Of a stretch of DNA of 64,000 nucleotides, positions 31,350-38,701 are shown piece after piece. The notes below the pieces were generated by a model, which searched no databases, had not been told where the DNA came from, and worked only from the letters and a program-made list of their open reading frames with translations. A program made the position numbers and the translations under genes. How positions within the stretch are numbered: position 1 is the first letter of the stretch; each line of letters opens with the position of its first letter. Origin of the DNA: Falsirhodobacter sp. 20TX0035. GTDB lineage: Bacteria; Pseudomonadota; Alphaproteobacteria; Rhodobacterales; Rhodobacteraceae. The DNA is taken from positions 620,001 to 684,000 of the forward strand of contig NZ_JAQMHV010000001.1 in NCBI RefSeq assembly GCF_028307215.1. The letters are read 5' to 3'.

Positions 31350-33260
31350 CTAGGCCGTGCTGGCCAGGGGAACCTCGTCCTCCGGCCGGAATCCTTCGAC
31401 CCAGCGGGCCAGAAGCGGCAGCACCGCCGCCTCGTCCCCGGCGGCCAGCAGGTTGCGCAGGCTGCGCAGGGCCAGCGCCATCTCCGCCTCGGACAGGCAG
31501 GATTCGCGGGCGCGCAGGATCTTGGGGTGGGGCGTGGCCAGCAGCCCGTTGCCCAGCAGCAGTTCCTCGTGCAGCTTTTCGCCGGGGCGCAGGCCGGTCA
31601 CCACGATCTCGATGTCGCCGTCCGGGGTGTCGGCGTCGCGCAGGGTGCAGCCGGCCGCCTCGATCATCTGGCGGGCCAGCTCGCCGATGCGGACCGGCTC
31701 GCCCATGTCCAGAACGAACACCTCGCCCCCGCAATCCTGCCCCGAAAAGGCGCCGGCCAGCATCACCAGACGCGCGGCCTCGGTGATGGTCATGAAGAAG
31801 CGCGTGACATCGGGATGCGTCAGGGTCACGGGGCCGCCGCGGGCGATCTGGTCGCGGAACAGCGGAATGACCGAACCGGAGGAGCCGAGCACGTTGCCGA
31901 ACCGCACCATGGAGAACACGGTCCCCGCCGAGCGCGCCGCCAGATCCTGCACCACCATCTCGGCCAGGCGCTTGGACGCGCCCATCACGCTGGTGGGCCG
32001 CACCGCCTTGTCGGTGGAGATGAGGATGAACCGCTCCACCCCCGCATTGCGCGCGGCCTCGGCAAAGCTGCGGGTCCCCAGCACGTTGTTGGCAAGGCCG
32101 GCCAGCGGGTTCGCCTCCACCAGCGGCACGTGCTTGTAGGCGGCGGCGTGGAACACGACCTCCACCCCGTAGCGGCGCATCACCATCTGCGTCAGGCGCG
32201 TGTCGGTGACGGTGCCCAGAACGGGCACGATCTCCACCTTCAGGTCGCGGGCGACGTCGCGCAGGTCGCGGTCGATGGCGTAAAGGGCGTATTCCGACAC
32301 CTCGAACAGAACAAGGCGGCGGGGGCGTGCGGTCAGAAGCTGGCGGCACAGTTCCGACCCGATGGAGCCGCCGGCCCCTGACACCAGAACGACGCGGTCG
32401 GTGTAGGTGGCGGCGCCTTCGGGACGGATGGGATCCACGATCGGGCGGTTCAGGAAACGGCCCGGGGTGACGGGGGCCAGATGGTCGACCAGCGCCTCCT
32501 CCCCCACCAGCTGGGCAAAGGAGGGCAGGGTCATGACCTTCAGGCCCTGATCCTCCAGCCGCCGGGCCAGTTGCACCTGCCGCGCGGGCGATGCCGAGGG
32601 CATGGCCAGAAGCACGCGGCTGACATTGCGGCGGCGCGCCAGCGTGCCGATTCGGTCCGGCGCCACAACGCGAAGACCCGAGATCGAGAGGCCCTGAAGT
32701 GCGGCGTTGTCGTCTACGAACCCCACCGGCACAATCGTAGGGTGCGGGCGCAGGGCGGCCGCCAGCTGCACGCCCGTGGTGCCCGCGCCATAGATCAGCA
32801 CCCGGTTCTGGGGCCGACCCTGCCGCAGCACCCGCCGCAGCAGCGCCAGCATCGCGAACCGGGTGCCAACGGACATGAGGAACCATAGGATGCCCAGAAG
32901 GATCGCCACCGTCGGGCCCAGCGGCTTGCCCTGCACGATCAGCCCCAAGAAGGAGGCCATCGACAGCAGGGCCGCTGTGCCGCTCACCACCGTCACGCCC
33001 TGCGTTTCGATGGCCTTCAGCTGGATGCGGTGCAAGCGCGTCAGCATCGACAGGACGGCGGCCAGAACGGCCACGGCTGGAAGAACGACCGGCAGCACCG
33101 CCTGCGCGGCGGGCGGGACGTGGCCGTCATGGACCAGTGCCAGCGCTGCCAACAGGGCTAAGGGTGCCAGCGCCGCATCCACGCCCAGAAGGACCGCCTG
33201 TTTCTGCGGACGGTTCATCGCCTCGACAAGGCGAAAGGCGTATTCACGCAGGGCGGACAT
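31350..33260 (-). CDS. CapD/FlaA1-type membrane nucleotide-sugar 4,6-dehydratase
   Basis: 636 residues: four N-terminal membrane segments (about 22-43, 53-72, 92-110, 117-140), a CoA-binding-like Rossmann domain with GAGTTG (158-163), and a second SDR domain with GAGGSIGSE (295-303). The catalytic strand reads STDKAVRPTSVMGASK (415-430): the usual YxxxK tyrosine is a Met, the known SMK variant of WbpM/PglF enzymes. Those convert UDP-GlcNAc to a 4-keto-6-deoxy sugar, feeding diaminosugars into glycans. Preceded by an array of CtrA half-sites; followed by the Wzi-like gene. Confidence 0.9.
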   Translation of the reverse strand: MSALREYAFRLVEAMNRPQKQAVLLGVDAALAPLALLAALALVHDGHVPPAAQAVLPVVLPAVAVLAAVLSMLTRLHRIQLKAIETQGVTVVSGTAALLSMASFLGLIVQGKPLGPTVAILLGILWFLMSVGTRFAMLALLRRVLRQGRPQNRVLIYGAGTTGVQLAAALRPHPTIVPVGFVDDNAALQGLSISGLRVVAPDRIGTLARRRNVSRVLLAMPSASPARQVQLARRLEDQGLKVMTLPSFAQLVGEEALVDHLAPVTPGRFLNRPIVDPIRPEGAATYTDRVVLVSGAGGSIGSELCRQLLTARPRRLVLFEVSEYALYAIDRDLRDVARDLKVEIVPVLGTVTDTRLTQMVMRRYGVEVVFHAAAYKHVPLVEANPLAGLANNVLGTRSFAEAARNAGVERFILISTDKAVRPTSVMGASKRLAEMVVQDLAARSAGTVFSMVRFGNVLGSSGSVIPLFRDQIARGGPVTLTHPDVTRFFMTITEAARLVMLAGAFSGQDCGGEVFVLDMGEPVRIGELARQMIEAAGCTLRDADTPDGDIEIVVTGLRPGEKLHEELLLGNGLLATPHPKILRARESCLSEAEMALALRSLRNLLAAGDEAAVLPLLARWVEGFRPEDEVPLASTA

Positions 33261-33305
33261 TCGCGGCGGCCTCCGGGCTTCGCCGCAACAATTGCGACAC
33301 GGAGG

Positions 33306-33331
33306 TTAACGCCGGGTTAATTATAAGTTAA
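33306..33331 (-). promoter_or_regulatory. Triple CtrA half-site array before the CapD-like gene
   Basis: Plus-strand TTAA occurs at 33306-33309, 33317-33320 and 33328-33331, each spaced by exactly 7 bases, forming two overlapping TTAA-N7-TTAA CtrA boxes. On the coding strand both read TTAA-N7-TTAAC. A TATAAT (33325-33320) sits between half-sites, so bound CtrA would overlap the -10. The array is 46-71 bases before the dehydratase start and just after the sugar-transferase stop. Confidence 0.75.
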
Positions 33332-33341
33332 TTCCGTAGGG

Positions 33342-33956
33342 TCACCCCCGCCGCAGCACGCGCTGCAAGGTCGCCGCCATCAGCGCCATGTCCAGCCGCA
33401 GCCCTGCGTGGCGCTGGTAGATCAGGTCCAGCCGGGCCTTGCGCGGGATGGACCGGCGGCAATAGACCGCATCCGTTTCCTCGGGCGTAGTGCAGGCCGA
33501 CAGGATCCGCTCCTCGAACCGGTGGATGTAGAGGGAGGCGAGACCGGTGATGCCCGGACGGCTGCGCAGCACCTGCGCGTAAAGGTTCGGGAACCGTTCC
33601 ACATACTGGCGCAGGGGCGGGCGGGGGCCCACAAAGCTCATGTCGCCGCGCAGCACGTTCCAGAGCTGCGGGATTTCGTCCGCGCGGGTCTTGCGCAGGA
33701 TCTGGCCGAGGGGGGAAATGCGATCGGCCTTGTCGCCGCCGGACACCCCGGCCTCTCCCGGCCCGGCGGGGCGCATGGTGCGCAGCTTCCACAGGGCGAA
33801 GGGCTGGCCGGGGGCCTTCATCCGTTCCGCCACATAGAACAGCGGCCGCCCTTCCAGCACCAGCAGCGCCAGGCACAGAATCCCGAAAGGCACCGCCAGC
33901 ACCGCCACCAGCATCAGGACCAGCGCAAGATCGAACAGACGTTTGCGCCGGGTCAT
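33342..33956 (-). CDS. Bacterial sugar transferase (polyprenyl-phosphate phosphoglycosyl transferase)
   Basis: 204 residues of the WcaJ/PglC group: one hydrophobic membrane anchor (about 8-33), then the catalytic core with LFYVAERMKAPGQPFALWKLRTM, the DE pair in RADEIPQLWNVLRGDMSFVGPRP and PGITGL. These enzymes start a glycan by moving a phospho-sugar from UDP-sugar to undecaprenyl phosphate at the inner membrane. It overlaps the epimerase gene by four bases (ATGA) and sits before the dehydratase, so this trio probably makes and loads the first sugar. Confidence 0.92.
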   Translation of the reverse strand: MTRRKRLFDLALVLMLVAVLAVPFGILCLALLVLEGRPLFYVAERMKAPGQPFALWKLRTMRPAGPGEAGVSGGDKADRISPLGQILRKTRADEIPQLWNVLRGDMSFVGPRPPLRQYVERFPNLYAQVLRSRPGITGLASLYIHRFEERILSACTTPEETDAVYCRRSIPRKARLDLIYQRHAGLRLDMALMAATLQRVLRRG

Positions 33957-34669
33957 CCCCGCCACTCCGCCACCATGCGGACCGGATCGGCGGGGGGCAG
34001 CGGGCAGATCGCCTGCAGGCGGCGCGTGTCGAGGCCGACGCGCGGTATGGCGCCGTCGCGCGCCGGCCCGAACCGCCAGGGCAGACGGGCGGCGTCCAGA
34101 AGCGCGCCCATGCTGACCGGGGGCGGTTCGGCGATGTTCAGGATGCGCGGCAGATCGGCGGTACCGAACAGATGCGCCAACACCCCTGCCAGCGTGGCGG
34201 GCCCGATATAGGATCGGACAGGCCCCGCCGGTCCCACGGGATCCAGCACGACCTCTCCCCTCGCGCGGCCCAAAAGGGCGTCGGCGCCGGCGACGTTTCC
34301 AAGACGCAGGATCACGGCCCCACCCGGCAGGGCCTCCATCCGTGCCTTGGCGTGCCCGTAGGCATTCACGGGGGCCATGGGTGCATCCTCGGCAAAATCC
34401 TGATCCCCCGCCCCGTAAACGGCGGCCGAAGACATGAGGAACACCCGCGCCCCCCGCCGTGCCCCTTCCGCGATGGCGGCGGCGGCCGTGGTCACGTTGT
34501 CCTCCAGCGGACCGGTAGGATTGGTGACGCCCGCAAGGTTCAGGATCGTGCCGCCGCGCCCTTCGGGCCAAGCCTTACCCCGCGCCAGCCAGATCGCGTC
34601 GGGCCAGTGCGGGCGCAGAAGGCGGGCCAAGCGTCCGGTCGCTCCGGTGACGATCAGGTCACTCGACAT
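33953..34669 (-). CDS. NAD-dependent epimerase/dehydratase family protein
   Basis: Short SDR of 238 residues. The Rossmann motif is VTGATGRLARLL (about 6-17) and the catalytic pair SSAAVYGAGDQ ... YGHAK (Tyr and Lys of YxxxK) is present. The C-terminal substrate domain is shorter than in GalE-type enzymes, so the substrate may be a small nucleotide sugar. Its position between marR and the sugar transferase suggests a step in surface-sugar synthesis. Start at 34669 (MSSDLIVTGATG); the marR gene overlaps by 11 bases. Confidence 0.8.
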   Translation of the reverse strand: MSSDLIVTGATGRLARLLRPHWPDAIWLARGKAWPEGRGGTILNLAGVTNPTGPLEDNVTTAAAAIAEGARRGARVFLMSSAAVYGAGDQDFAEDAPMAPVNAYGHAKARMEALPGGAVILRLGNVAGADALLGRARGEVVLDPVGPAGPVRSYIGPATLAGVLAHLFGTADLPRILNIAEPPPVSMGALLDAARLPWRFGPARDGAIPRVGLDTRRLQAICPLPPADPVRMVAEWRG

Positions 34670-35102
34670 GCTCGAACCGGGTGCGCATCTCGCGCAGAAC
34701 AGGAAGGACGGCCCGGATCTTCTCGGGGCCCAAGGCGCGGACCACGTCGCCCACGGCCGGGACAATCGCGCTCAGCGCCGCGTCGCGCGCCTGACGGCCG
34801 GCGGGGGAGATGGCGACGAACTTCCGCCGCGCGTCGTCCCAGTCCGGTCGGATGTGGACATGGCCCGCCCATTCCAGCTTGGCCAGCGTGTTGGTCATCG
34901 CCCCACGCGTGACGCGGAAGGACTTGGCCAGCTGGGCGGGGGTCCGTTCTTCCCCAATACGCGCCAGATGGTTCAGCACACCGAAATGCGACAGCTCCAT
35001 TCCCTTCGGCAGCACCTTGGAGATGCGGGTGCGGGCAAGCTGATCGGCCATGAACAGCTCGCCAAACAGGGCGACGGCGATGTCGTCGATGCGGTCGGTC
35101 AC
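34659..35102 (-). CDS. MarR-family transcriptional regulator
   Basis: 147 residues with a winged helix: recognition region RTPAQLAKSFRVTRGAMTNTLAKLEWAGHV and wing DWDDARRKFVAISPAG. Start is a GTG at 35102 (VTDRIDDIAVALF). These regulators usually bind small ligands or sense redox and control nearby genes. It lies between grxC and the sugar genes with tiny gaps, so it may regulate this operon; a redox link to the neighbouring glutaredoxin is speculative. It has no cysteine, arguing against direct thiol sensing. Confidence 0.85.
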   Translation of the reverse strand: MTDRIDDIAVALFGELFMADQLARTRISKVLPKGMELSHFGVLNHLARIGEERTPAQLAKSFRVTRGAMTNTLAKLEWAGHVHIRPDWDDARRKFVAISPAGRQARDAALSAIVPAVGDVVRALGPEKIRAVLPVLREMRTRFEHVE

Positions 35103-35106
35103 GGGC

Positions 35107-35358
35107 TCAGGCCAGAAGCGGGTCCAGACCGCCCCGCGCGTCCAGGGCGTGCAGATCGTCCGACCCACCGACATGGACATCGCCCACGAAGATCTGCGGC
35201 ACCGTGCGCCGCCCGGCGCGTTCGGTCATCTTTGCGCGCAGGTCCGGATCGCGGCTGACGTCGATCTCGGTGAAGGCCACGCCCTTGCGCGCCAGAAGCG
35301 CCTTGGCCGCGTGGCAATAGGGGCAGGTGGGCGTGGTGTAGATTTCGACCGTTTTCAT
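35107..35358 (-). CDS. grxC: Glutaredoxin 3
   Basis: 83-residue thioredoxin-fold protein with the dithiol active site CPYC at 12-15, the cis-proline TVP motif and GGSDDL for glutathione binding. Reduces disulfides and glutathione adducts in the cytosol. Sits 29 bases after comF and 4 bases before marR; comF-grxC co-location is frequent in alphaproteobacteria. Confidence 0.95.
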   Translation of the reverse strand: MKTVEIYTTPTCPYCHAAKALLARKGVAFTEIDVSRDPDLRAKMTERAGRRTVPQIFVGDVHVGGSDDLHALDARGGLDPLLA

Positions 35359-35387
35359 GGGAACGCTCCTTCGCTTTCCCTTCGTAT

Positions 35388-36092
35388 CTAGGATCTTTTG
35401 TCCACCCGCGCCAGCACCGCCACCGACACGTCGCTGGCACCCGCGTCCAGACAGGCCTCGGCCGCGGCGGCAAGGGTCGCGCCCGTGGTCATCACGTCGT
35501 CCACCAGAAGGATGTGGCGCCCCTCCACCTGCGCAGGGCGGCGGACGCGCAGGGCGCCGGTCATGTTCTCGAACCGGCCCTGCCGGTCATGGCCGTCCTG
35601 CGTGCCGGTGTGGCGCGTGCGCAGCAGAAGATCGGGCACATGGGCCAGCCCCGCCGACCGCGCCAGCGCCCGGGACAAGAGCGCCGACTGGTTGTAGCGG
35701 CGGCGCAGAAGGCGCAGCCAGTGCAGGGGCACCGGCGCCACGATCATGCCGGCCGTCAGGATGGGTTCAGCCGCCCGCGCCATCCAGCGCCCGGCGGGGC
35801 GGGCCAGATCCTGCCGGTCGCCATGCTTCAGCGCCAGGATCATGCGGCGGGCGTTCTCGCCATAGGTCAGGGCGGCGCGGCCCTGCGTCCATGGCGGCTG
35901 CAGGGTGCGGCAATCGTCGCAGTCGCCCGCCTCCTCCCCCATCGCGGGGGCGCCGCAGCGGTCGCAGACAGGGCCGGAGATGAAGGGCGTGTCGCGCCAG
36001 CAGGCGCCGCACAGCCCGTCCGAGCCGATCACCTCGTTGCAGCACAAACAGGTCGGCGGATAGAACAACCGCACCGCCGCTTGCATTCCCAT
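35388..36092 (-). CDS. comF: ComF-family phosphoribosyltransferase-like protein
   Basis: 234 residues: N-terminal zinc-ribbon-like cysteine pairs (CLCCNE, CGAC, CDRCG, CDDC within residues 15-62), and a type I PRTase fold with the PRPP loop HILLVDDVMTTGATL near 190. The family is named for its link to DNA uptake, but many non-competent bacteria have it and the substrate is unknown. Start at 36092 (MGMQAAVRLFYPPTC); an in-frame ATG at 36086 is possible. Divergent from the methyltransferase gene over 24 bases. Confidence 0.88.
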   Translation of the reverse strand: MGMQAAVRLFYPPTCLCCNEVIGSDGLCGACWRDTPFISGPVCDRCGAPAMGEEAGDCDDCRTLQPPWTQGRAALTYGENARRMILALKHGDRQDLARPAGRWMARAAEPILTAGMIVAPVPLHWLRLLRRRYNQSALLSRALARSAGLAHVPDLLLRTRHTGTQDGHDRQGRFENMTGALRVRRPAQVEGRHILLVDDVMTTGATLAAAAEACLDAGASDVSVAVLARVDKRS

Positions 36093-36116
36093 GGCCGCCC
36101 CCTCACATCTTTGCGT

Positions 36117-36899
36117 ATGACGCCGCAACTGACCGACCGCCACGCCCTTGCCCTTCACCGCGCCCGCGCCACGCGGGACGCGCTGTTCCTGCACGAGGCG
36201 GTGGTGGCAGAAGTGCAGGAAAGACTGATGGAGGTTAACAGAACCTTTACCGACGCGGTTGTCGTGACCCCCTTTCCCGACCTGTGGCCCGGCTTCCGAA
36301 CGGTTCCGGATGGCGAGGTGCTGGATCTGGCGCCCGAATCGCAAGACCTCGTGATCCACGCCCTGTGCCTGCACTGGGCGGACGATCCGGTCGGGCAGAT
36401 CGTGCAGGCCCGCCGCGCCCTGCGCCCCGACGGGCTGTTCCTGTGCGCGACCCTTGGCGGCCAGACCCTGCACGAATTGCGGGCCGTTCTGGCCGAGGCG
36501 GAGGCTGCGGTCACCGGGGGCCTGTCCCCCCGCGTCGTTCCGATGGGAGAGATCCGTGATCTGGGCGGGCTGATCCAGCGCGCCGGACTGGCCCTGCCCG
36601 TGGCCGATTCCGACACCCTGACCGTTCGCTACCGCGACGCGCTGCACCTGATGGGCGATCTGCGGGCCATGGGCGAAACCTCGGCCCTGGCCGAGCGTCC
36701 GCGGCATTTCACCCGCCGCGCGGTGCTGCTGGAGGCCGCCGCCCGTTACCAGTCCGCCTTCGCCGACCCTGAAGGCCGCATCCCTGCCACGTTCGAGATC
36801 GTGTGGCTGACCGGCTGGGCGCCGCATGAAAGCCAGCCCCAGCCCCTGCGGCCCGGATCGGCCACCCACCGTCTGGCGGACATCCTTCCCAAGCATTGA
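36117..36899 (+). CDS. BioC/NDUFAF5-like SAM-dependent methyltransferase family protein
   Basis: 260 residues. The region LDLAPESQDLVIHALCLHWADDPVGQIVQARRALRPDGLFL-type sequence (about 62-105) matches the NDUFAF5/BioC group, whose mitochondrial member modifies a complex I arginine. However, the canonical SAM glycine loop is not seen where expected (the stretch before DLAPES lacks GxGxG), so methyltransferase activity is uncertain and a hydroxylase-like role as in NDUFAF5 is possible. Stops 50 bases before hemH, same strand. Confidence 0.78.
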   Translation: MTPQLTDRHALALHRARATRDALFLHEAVVAEVQERLMEVNRTFTDAVVVTPFPDLWPGFRTVPDGEVLDLAPESQDLVIHALCLHWADDPVGQIVQARRALRPDGLFLCATLGGQTLHELRAVLAEAEAAVTGGLSPRVVPMGEIRDLGGLIQRAGLALPVADSDTLTVRYRDALHLMGDLRAMGETSALAERPRHFTRRAVLLEAAARYQSAFADPEGRIPATFEIVWLTGWAPHESQPQPLRPGSATHRLADILPKH

Positions 36900-36948
36900 C
36901 GCCCCCGCTCAGGCGCGTATCTCCACCTCAGCCAGATTGGAGCCGCGC

Positions 36949-37962
36949 ATGTCCCCCCTGCCCCCGAATCATCCGCCCCTCAAGCCCCGCCGCGTCGGAG
37001 TGCTTCTTGCCAATCTTGGCACGCCCGACGGCTACGACTACTGGAACATGCGCCGCTACCTGTCGGAGTTCCTGTCGGACCGCCGGGTCATCGACTATCC
37101 CCGCTGGAAGTGGCAGCCGCTTCTGCAGACGGTGATCCTGGCCAAGCGGCCCTTCACCTCGGGCGCGAACTACAAGTCGATCTGGAACCACGACAAGGGC
37201 GAAAGCCCCCTGATGACGATCACCAAGGCGCAGACCGCGGCGCTGGCGGCCGAACTGCCCGAGGTGATGGTCGATTTCTGCATGCGCTACGGCAACCCGT
37301 CGACCGAATCAAAGGTCCGCGCGATGGTGGAGGCGGGCTGCGACCGGATCCTGTTCGTGCCGCTCTATCCCCAATACGCCGGGGCCACGACCGCGACCGC
37401 GAACGACGCCTTCTTTGCCGCGGTGACGAAGATGTTCCGCGCGCCCGCGGTCCGCACCCTGCCCGAATATTTCGAACACCCCGCCTATGTCGCCTCGCTG
37501 GCGGAGTCGGTGCAGGAGGCCTGGGACAAGCTCGAATCGAAGCCGGAGGTGCTTCTGGCCTCCTATCACGGGATGCCCAAGCGCTACCTGATGCAGGGCG
37601 ACCCCTACCACTGCCAGTGCCAGAAGACGACGCGCCTGCTACGCGAGGCGCTGGGCTGGGACAAGGGCATGATCCAGACCACCTTCCAGTCGGTCTTCGG
37701 CCCCGAGGAATGGCTGAAGCCCTATACGGTAGAGCATGTGGCCGAACTGGCCCGGCAGGGCAAACGCCACATCGCCGTGATCGCCCCCGCCTTCTCGGCC
37801 GACTGCATCGAGACGCTGGAGGAGATCCAGGGCGAGATCCAGGAAGCCTTCCTGCACGCGGGCGGCGAGACCTTCACTTACATCCCCTGCCTGAACGACC
37901 GGCCCAGCCACATGTCCGCGCTGGGGCAGATCATCCGCGAACAACTGAAAGGCTGGGTGTAG
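36949..37962 (+). CDS. hemH: Ferrochelatase
   Basis: Inserts ferrous iron into protoporphyrin IX, last step of haem synthesis. 337 residues with the N-terminal LLANLGTPDGYDYWNMRRYL, MRYGNPS, and the active-site segment LLASYHGMPKRYLMQGDPYHCQCQKTTRL containing the metal-binding His; the distal Glu-rich helix TLEEIQGEIQEAF is present. Start at 36949 has a short purine-rich site. Notable: the last 17 codons (PSHMSALGQIIREQLKG) are the first unit of a decaying tandem repeat that continues past the stop codon. Confidence 0.97.
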   Translation: MSPLPPNHPPLKPRRVGVLLANLGTPDGYDYWNMRRYLSEFLSDRRVIDYPRWKWQPLLQTVILAKRPFTSGANYKSIWNHDKGESPLMTITKAQTAALAAELPEVMVDFCMRYGNPSTESKVRAMVEAGCDRILFVPLYPQYAGATTATANDAFFAAVTKMFRAPAVRTLPEYFEHPAYVASLAESVQEAWDKLESKPEVLLASYHGMPKRYLMQGDPYHCQCQKTTRLLREALGWDKGMIQTTFQSVFGPEEWLKPYTVEHVAELARQGKRHIAVIAPAFSADCIETLEEIQGEIQEAFLHAGGETFTYIPCLNDRPSHMSALGQIIREQLKGWV

Positions 37963-38312
37963 GAAGGCCGGCGACTGGACTGGCCCCTAAACATGACCGC
38001 GTTGTCGCGGATCGTCCGTGAGCAGCGGCAAGGCTAAATGCAGGCGCAAAACAGGGCCACAGGAGTGGCCCAGCCACACGACTGCGCTGGCGCGGATTAT
38101 TCGCGAACCGCTGCAAGGCTGCTTGTGGGTGGAAGGCATGGCGACACGCCTGCCCAACCACATCCGCGCTGGCGCAGATCATTCACCGGTCGATGGAAGG
38201 CTGCGTGGAAGGGAAAGGGACGGGAGGGATGTGCAGCGCAGCCACGTGCCCTCTTGGACAGATGCTTCGGAACCGCCGCAGGCTTGGACCTGACCCGAAC
38301 GGGACAAAAGGA
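37902..38312 (+). repeat. Five-unit degenerate tandem repeat copied from the hemH 3' end
   Basis: Units begin at 37902, 37983, 38068, 38152 and 38236 (periods 81, 85, 84, 84). Unit 1 is the coding end of hemH; units 2-5 fill the gap up to the terminator at 38313. Shared core: GCCCAGCCACATG..CGCGCTGG.GCAGATCAT.CG...A..CTG.AAGGCTG. Unit 2 still reads in frame with hemH beyond its TAG as NMTALSRIVREQRQG, and unit 3 in another frame as PSHTTALARIIREPLQG. I see no separate gene in 37963-38312. Confidence 0.8.
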
Positions 38313-38340
38313 AAAGGCGGTGGATCGCTCCACCGCCTTT
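38313..38340. terminator. Strong bidirectional terminator behind hemH and the small peptide gene
   Basis: AAAGGCGGTGGA (38313-38324) pairs with TCCACCGCCTTT (38329-38340) around TCGC: a 12-bp stem with A and T flanks, serving both convergent genes. Confidence 0.85.
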
Positions 38341-38362
38341 CCCTATGTCGTTTCCTAAAGAA

Positions 38363-38554
38363 TTAGGAAGCAGCGGCAGCAGCCACAACCAGCAGCAGCA
38401 GCAGCGGAACAACGACGCCAGCCGAGGACGACGACGTGTTTTCTTCGACGACGGCCGGAGCCATCACCGGCTCCATGACCGGCTCTGCCATGCCGCCAGC
38501 GAAAGCGGACGAAGCTGCAACCGAGAGAGCGGCGGCGAGTGCGATTTTCTTCAT
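38363..38554 (-). CDS. Small secreted or membrane peptide conserved near hemH
   Basis: 63 residues: a clear signal peptide (MKKIALAAALSVAASSAFAGG), a short Pro/Met/Glu segment with two MEPVM-like repeats, a run of serines, and a C-terminal hydrophobic stretch (VVVPLLLLLVVAAAAA) that is probably one membrane helix. Excellent ribosome-binding site CTGGAGGT before the ATG at 38554. I recall similar peptides beside hemH in Rhodobacterales, sometimes mislabelled ferrochelatase. No enzymatic residues; role unknown, perhaps a haem or envelope stress peptide (inference). Confidence 0.8.
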   Translation of the reverse strand: MKKIALAAALSVAASSAFAGGMAEPVMEPVMAPAVVEENTSSSSAGVVVPLLLLLVVAAAAAS

Positions 38555-38633
38555 AATGACCTCCAGATACTGCTCAACGTCTTTTGTTTCAGAGGCGACG
38601 TTTTGCATCCAAGACTGTTCCTCGTAATGAAAT

Positions 38634-38662
38634 GCATAAGCATCTCGGGAACGTGAATGCAA
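38634..38662 (-). promoter_or_regulatory. Candidate promoter of the small peptide gene
   Basis: Minus strand TTGCAT (38662-38657), 17-base spacer, TTATGC (38639-38634); leader about 75 bases. Confidence 0.4.
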
Positions 38663-38701
38663 TCGGGAGGTTCTGGTTCCCGCAAAGACTCGGGTGTGTT
38701 G

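Noticed and set aside
38018-38358. Overlapping short plus-strand frames downstream of hemH as small genes
   Set aside because: They run through the decayed hemH repeat units, lack ribosome-binding sites and their similarity to each other comes from the repeat.
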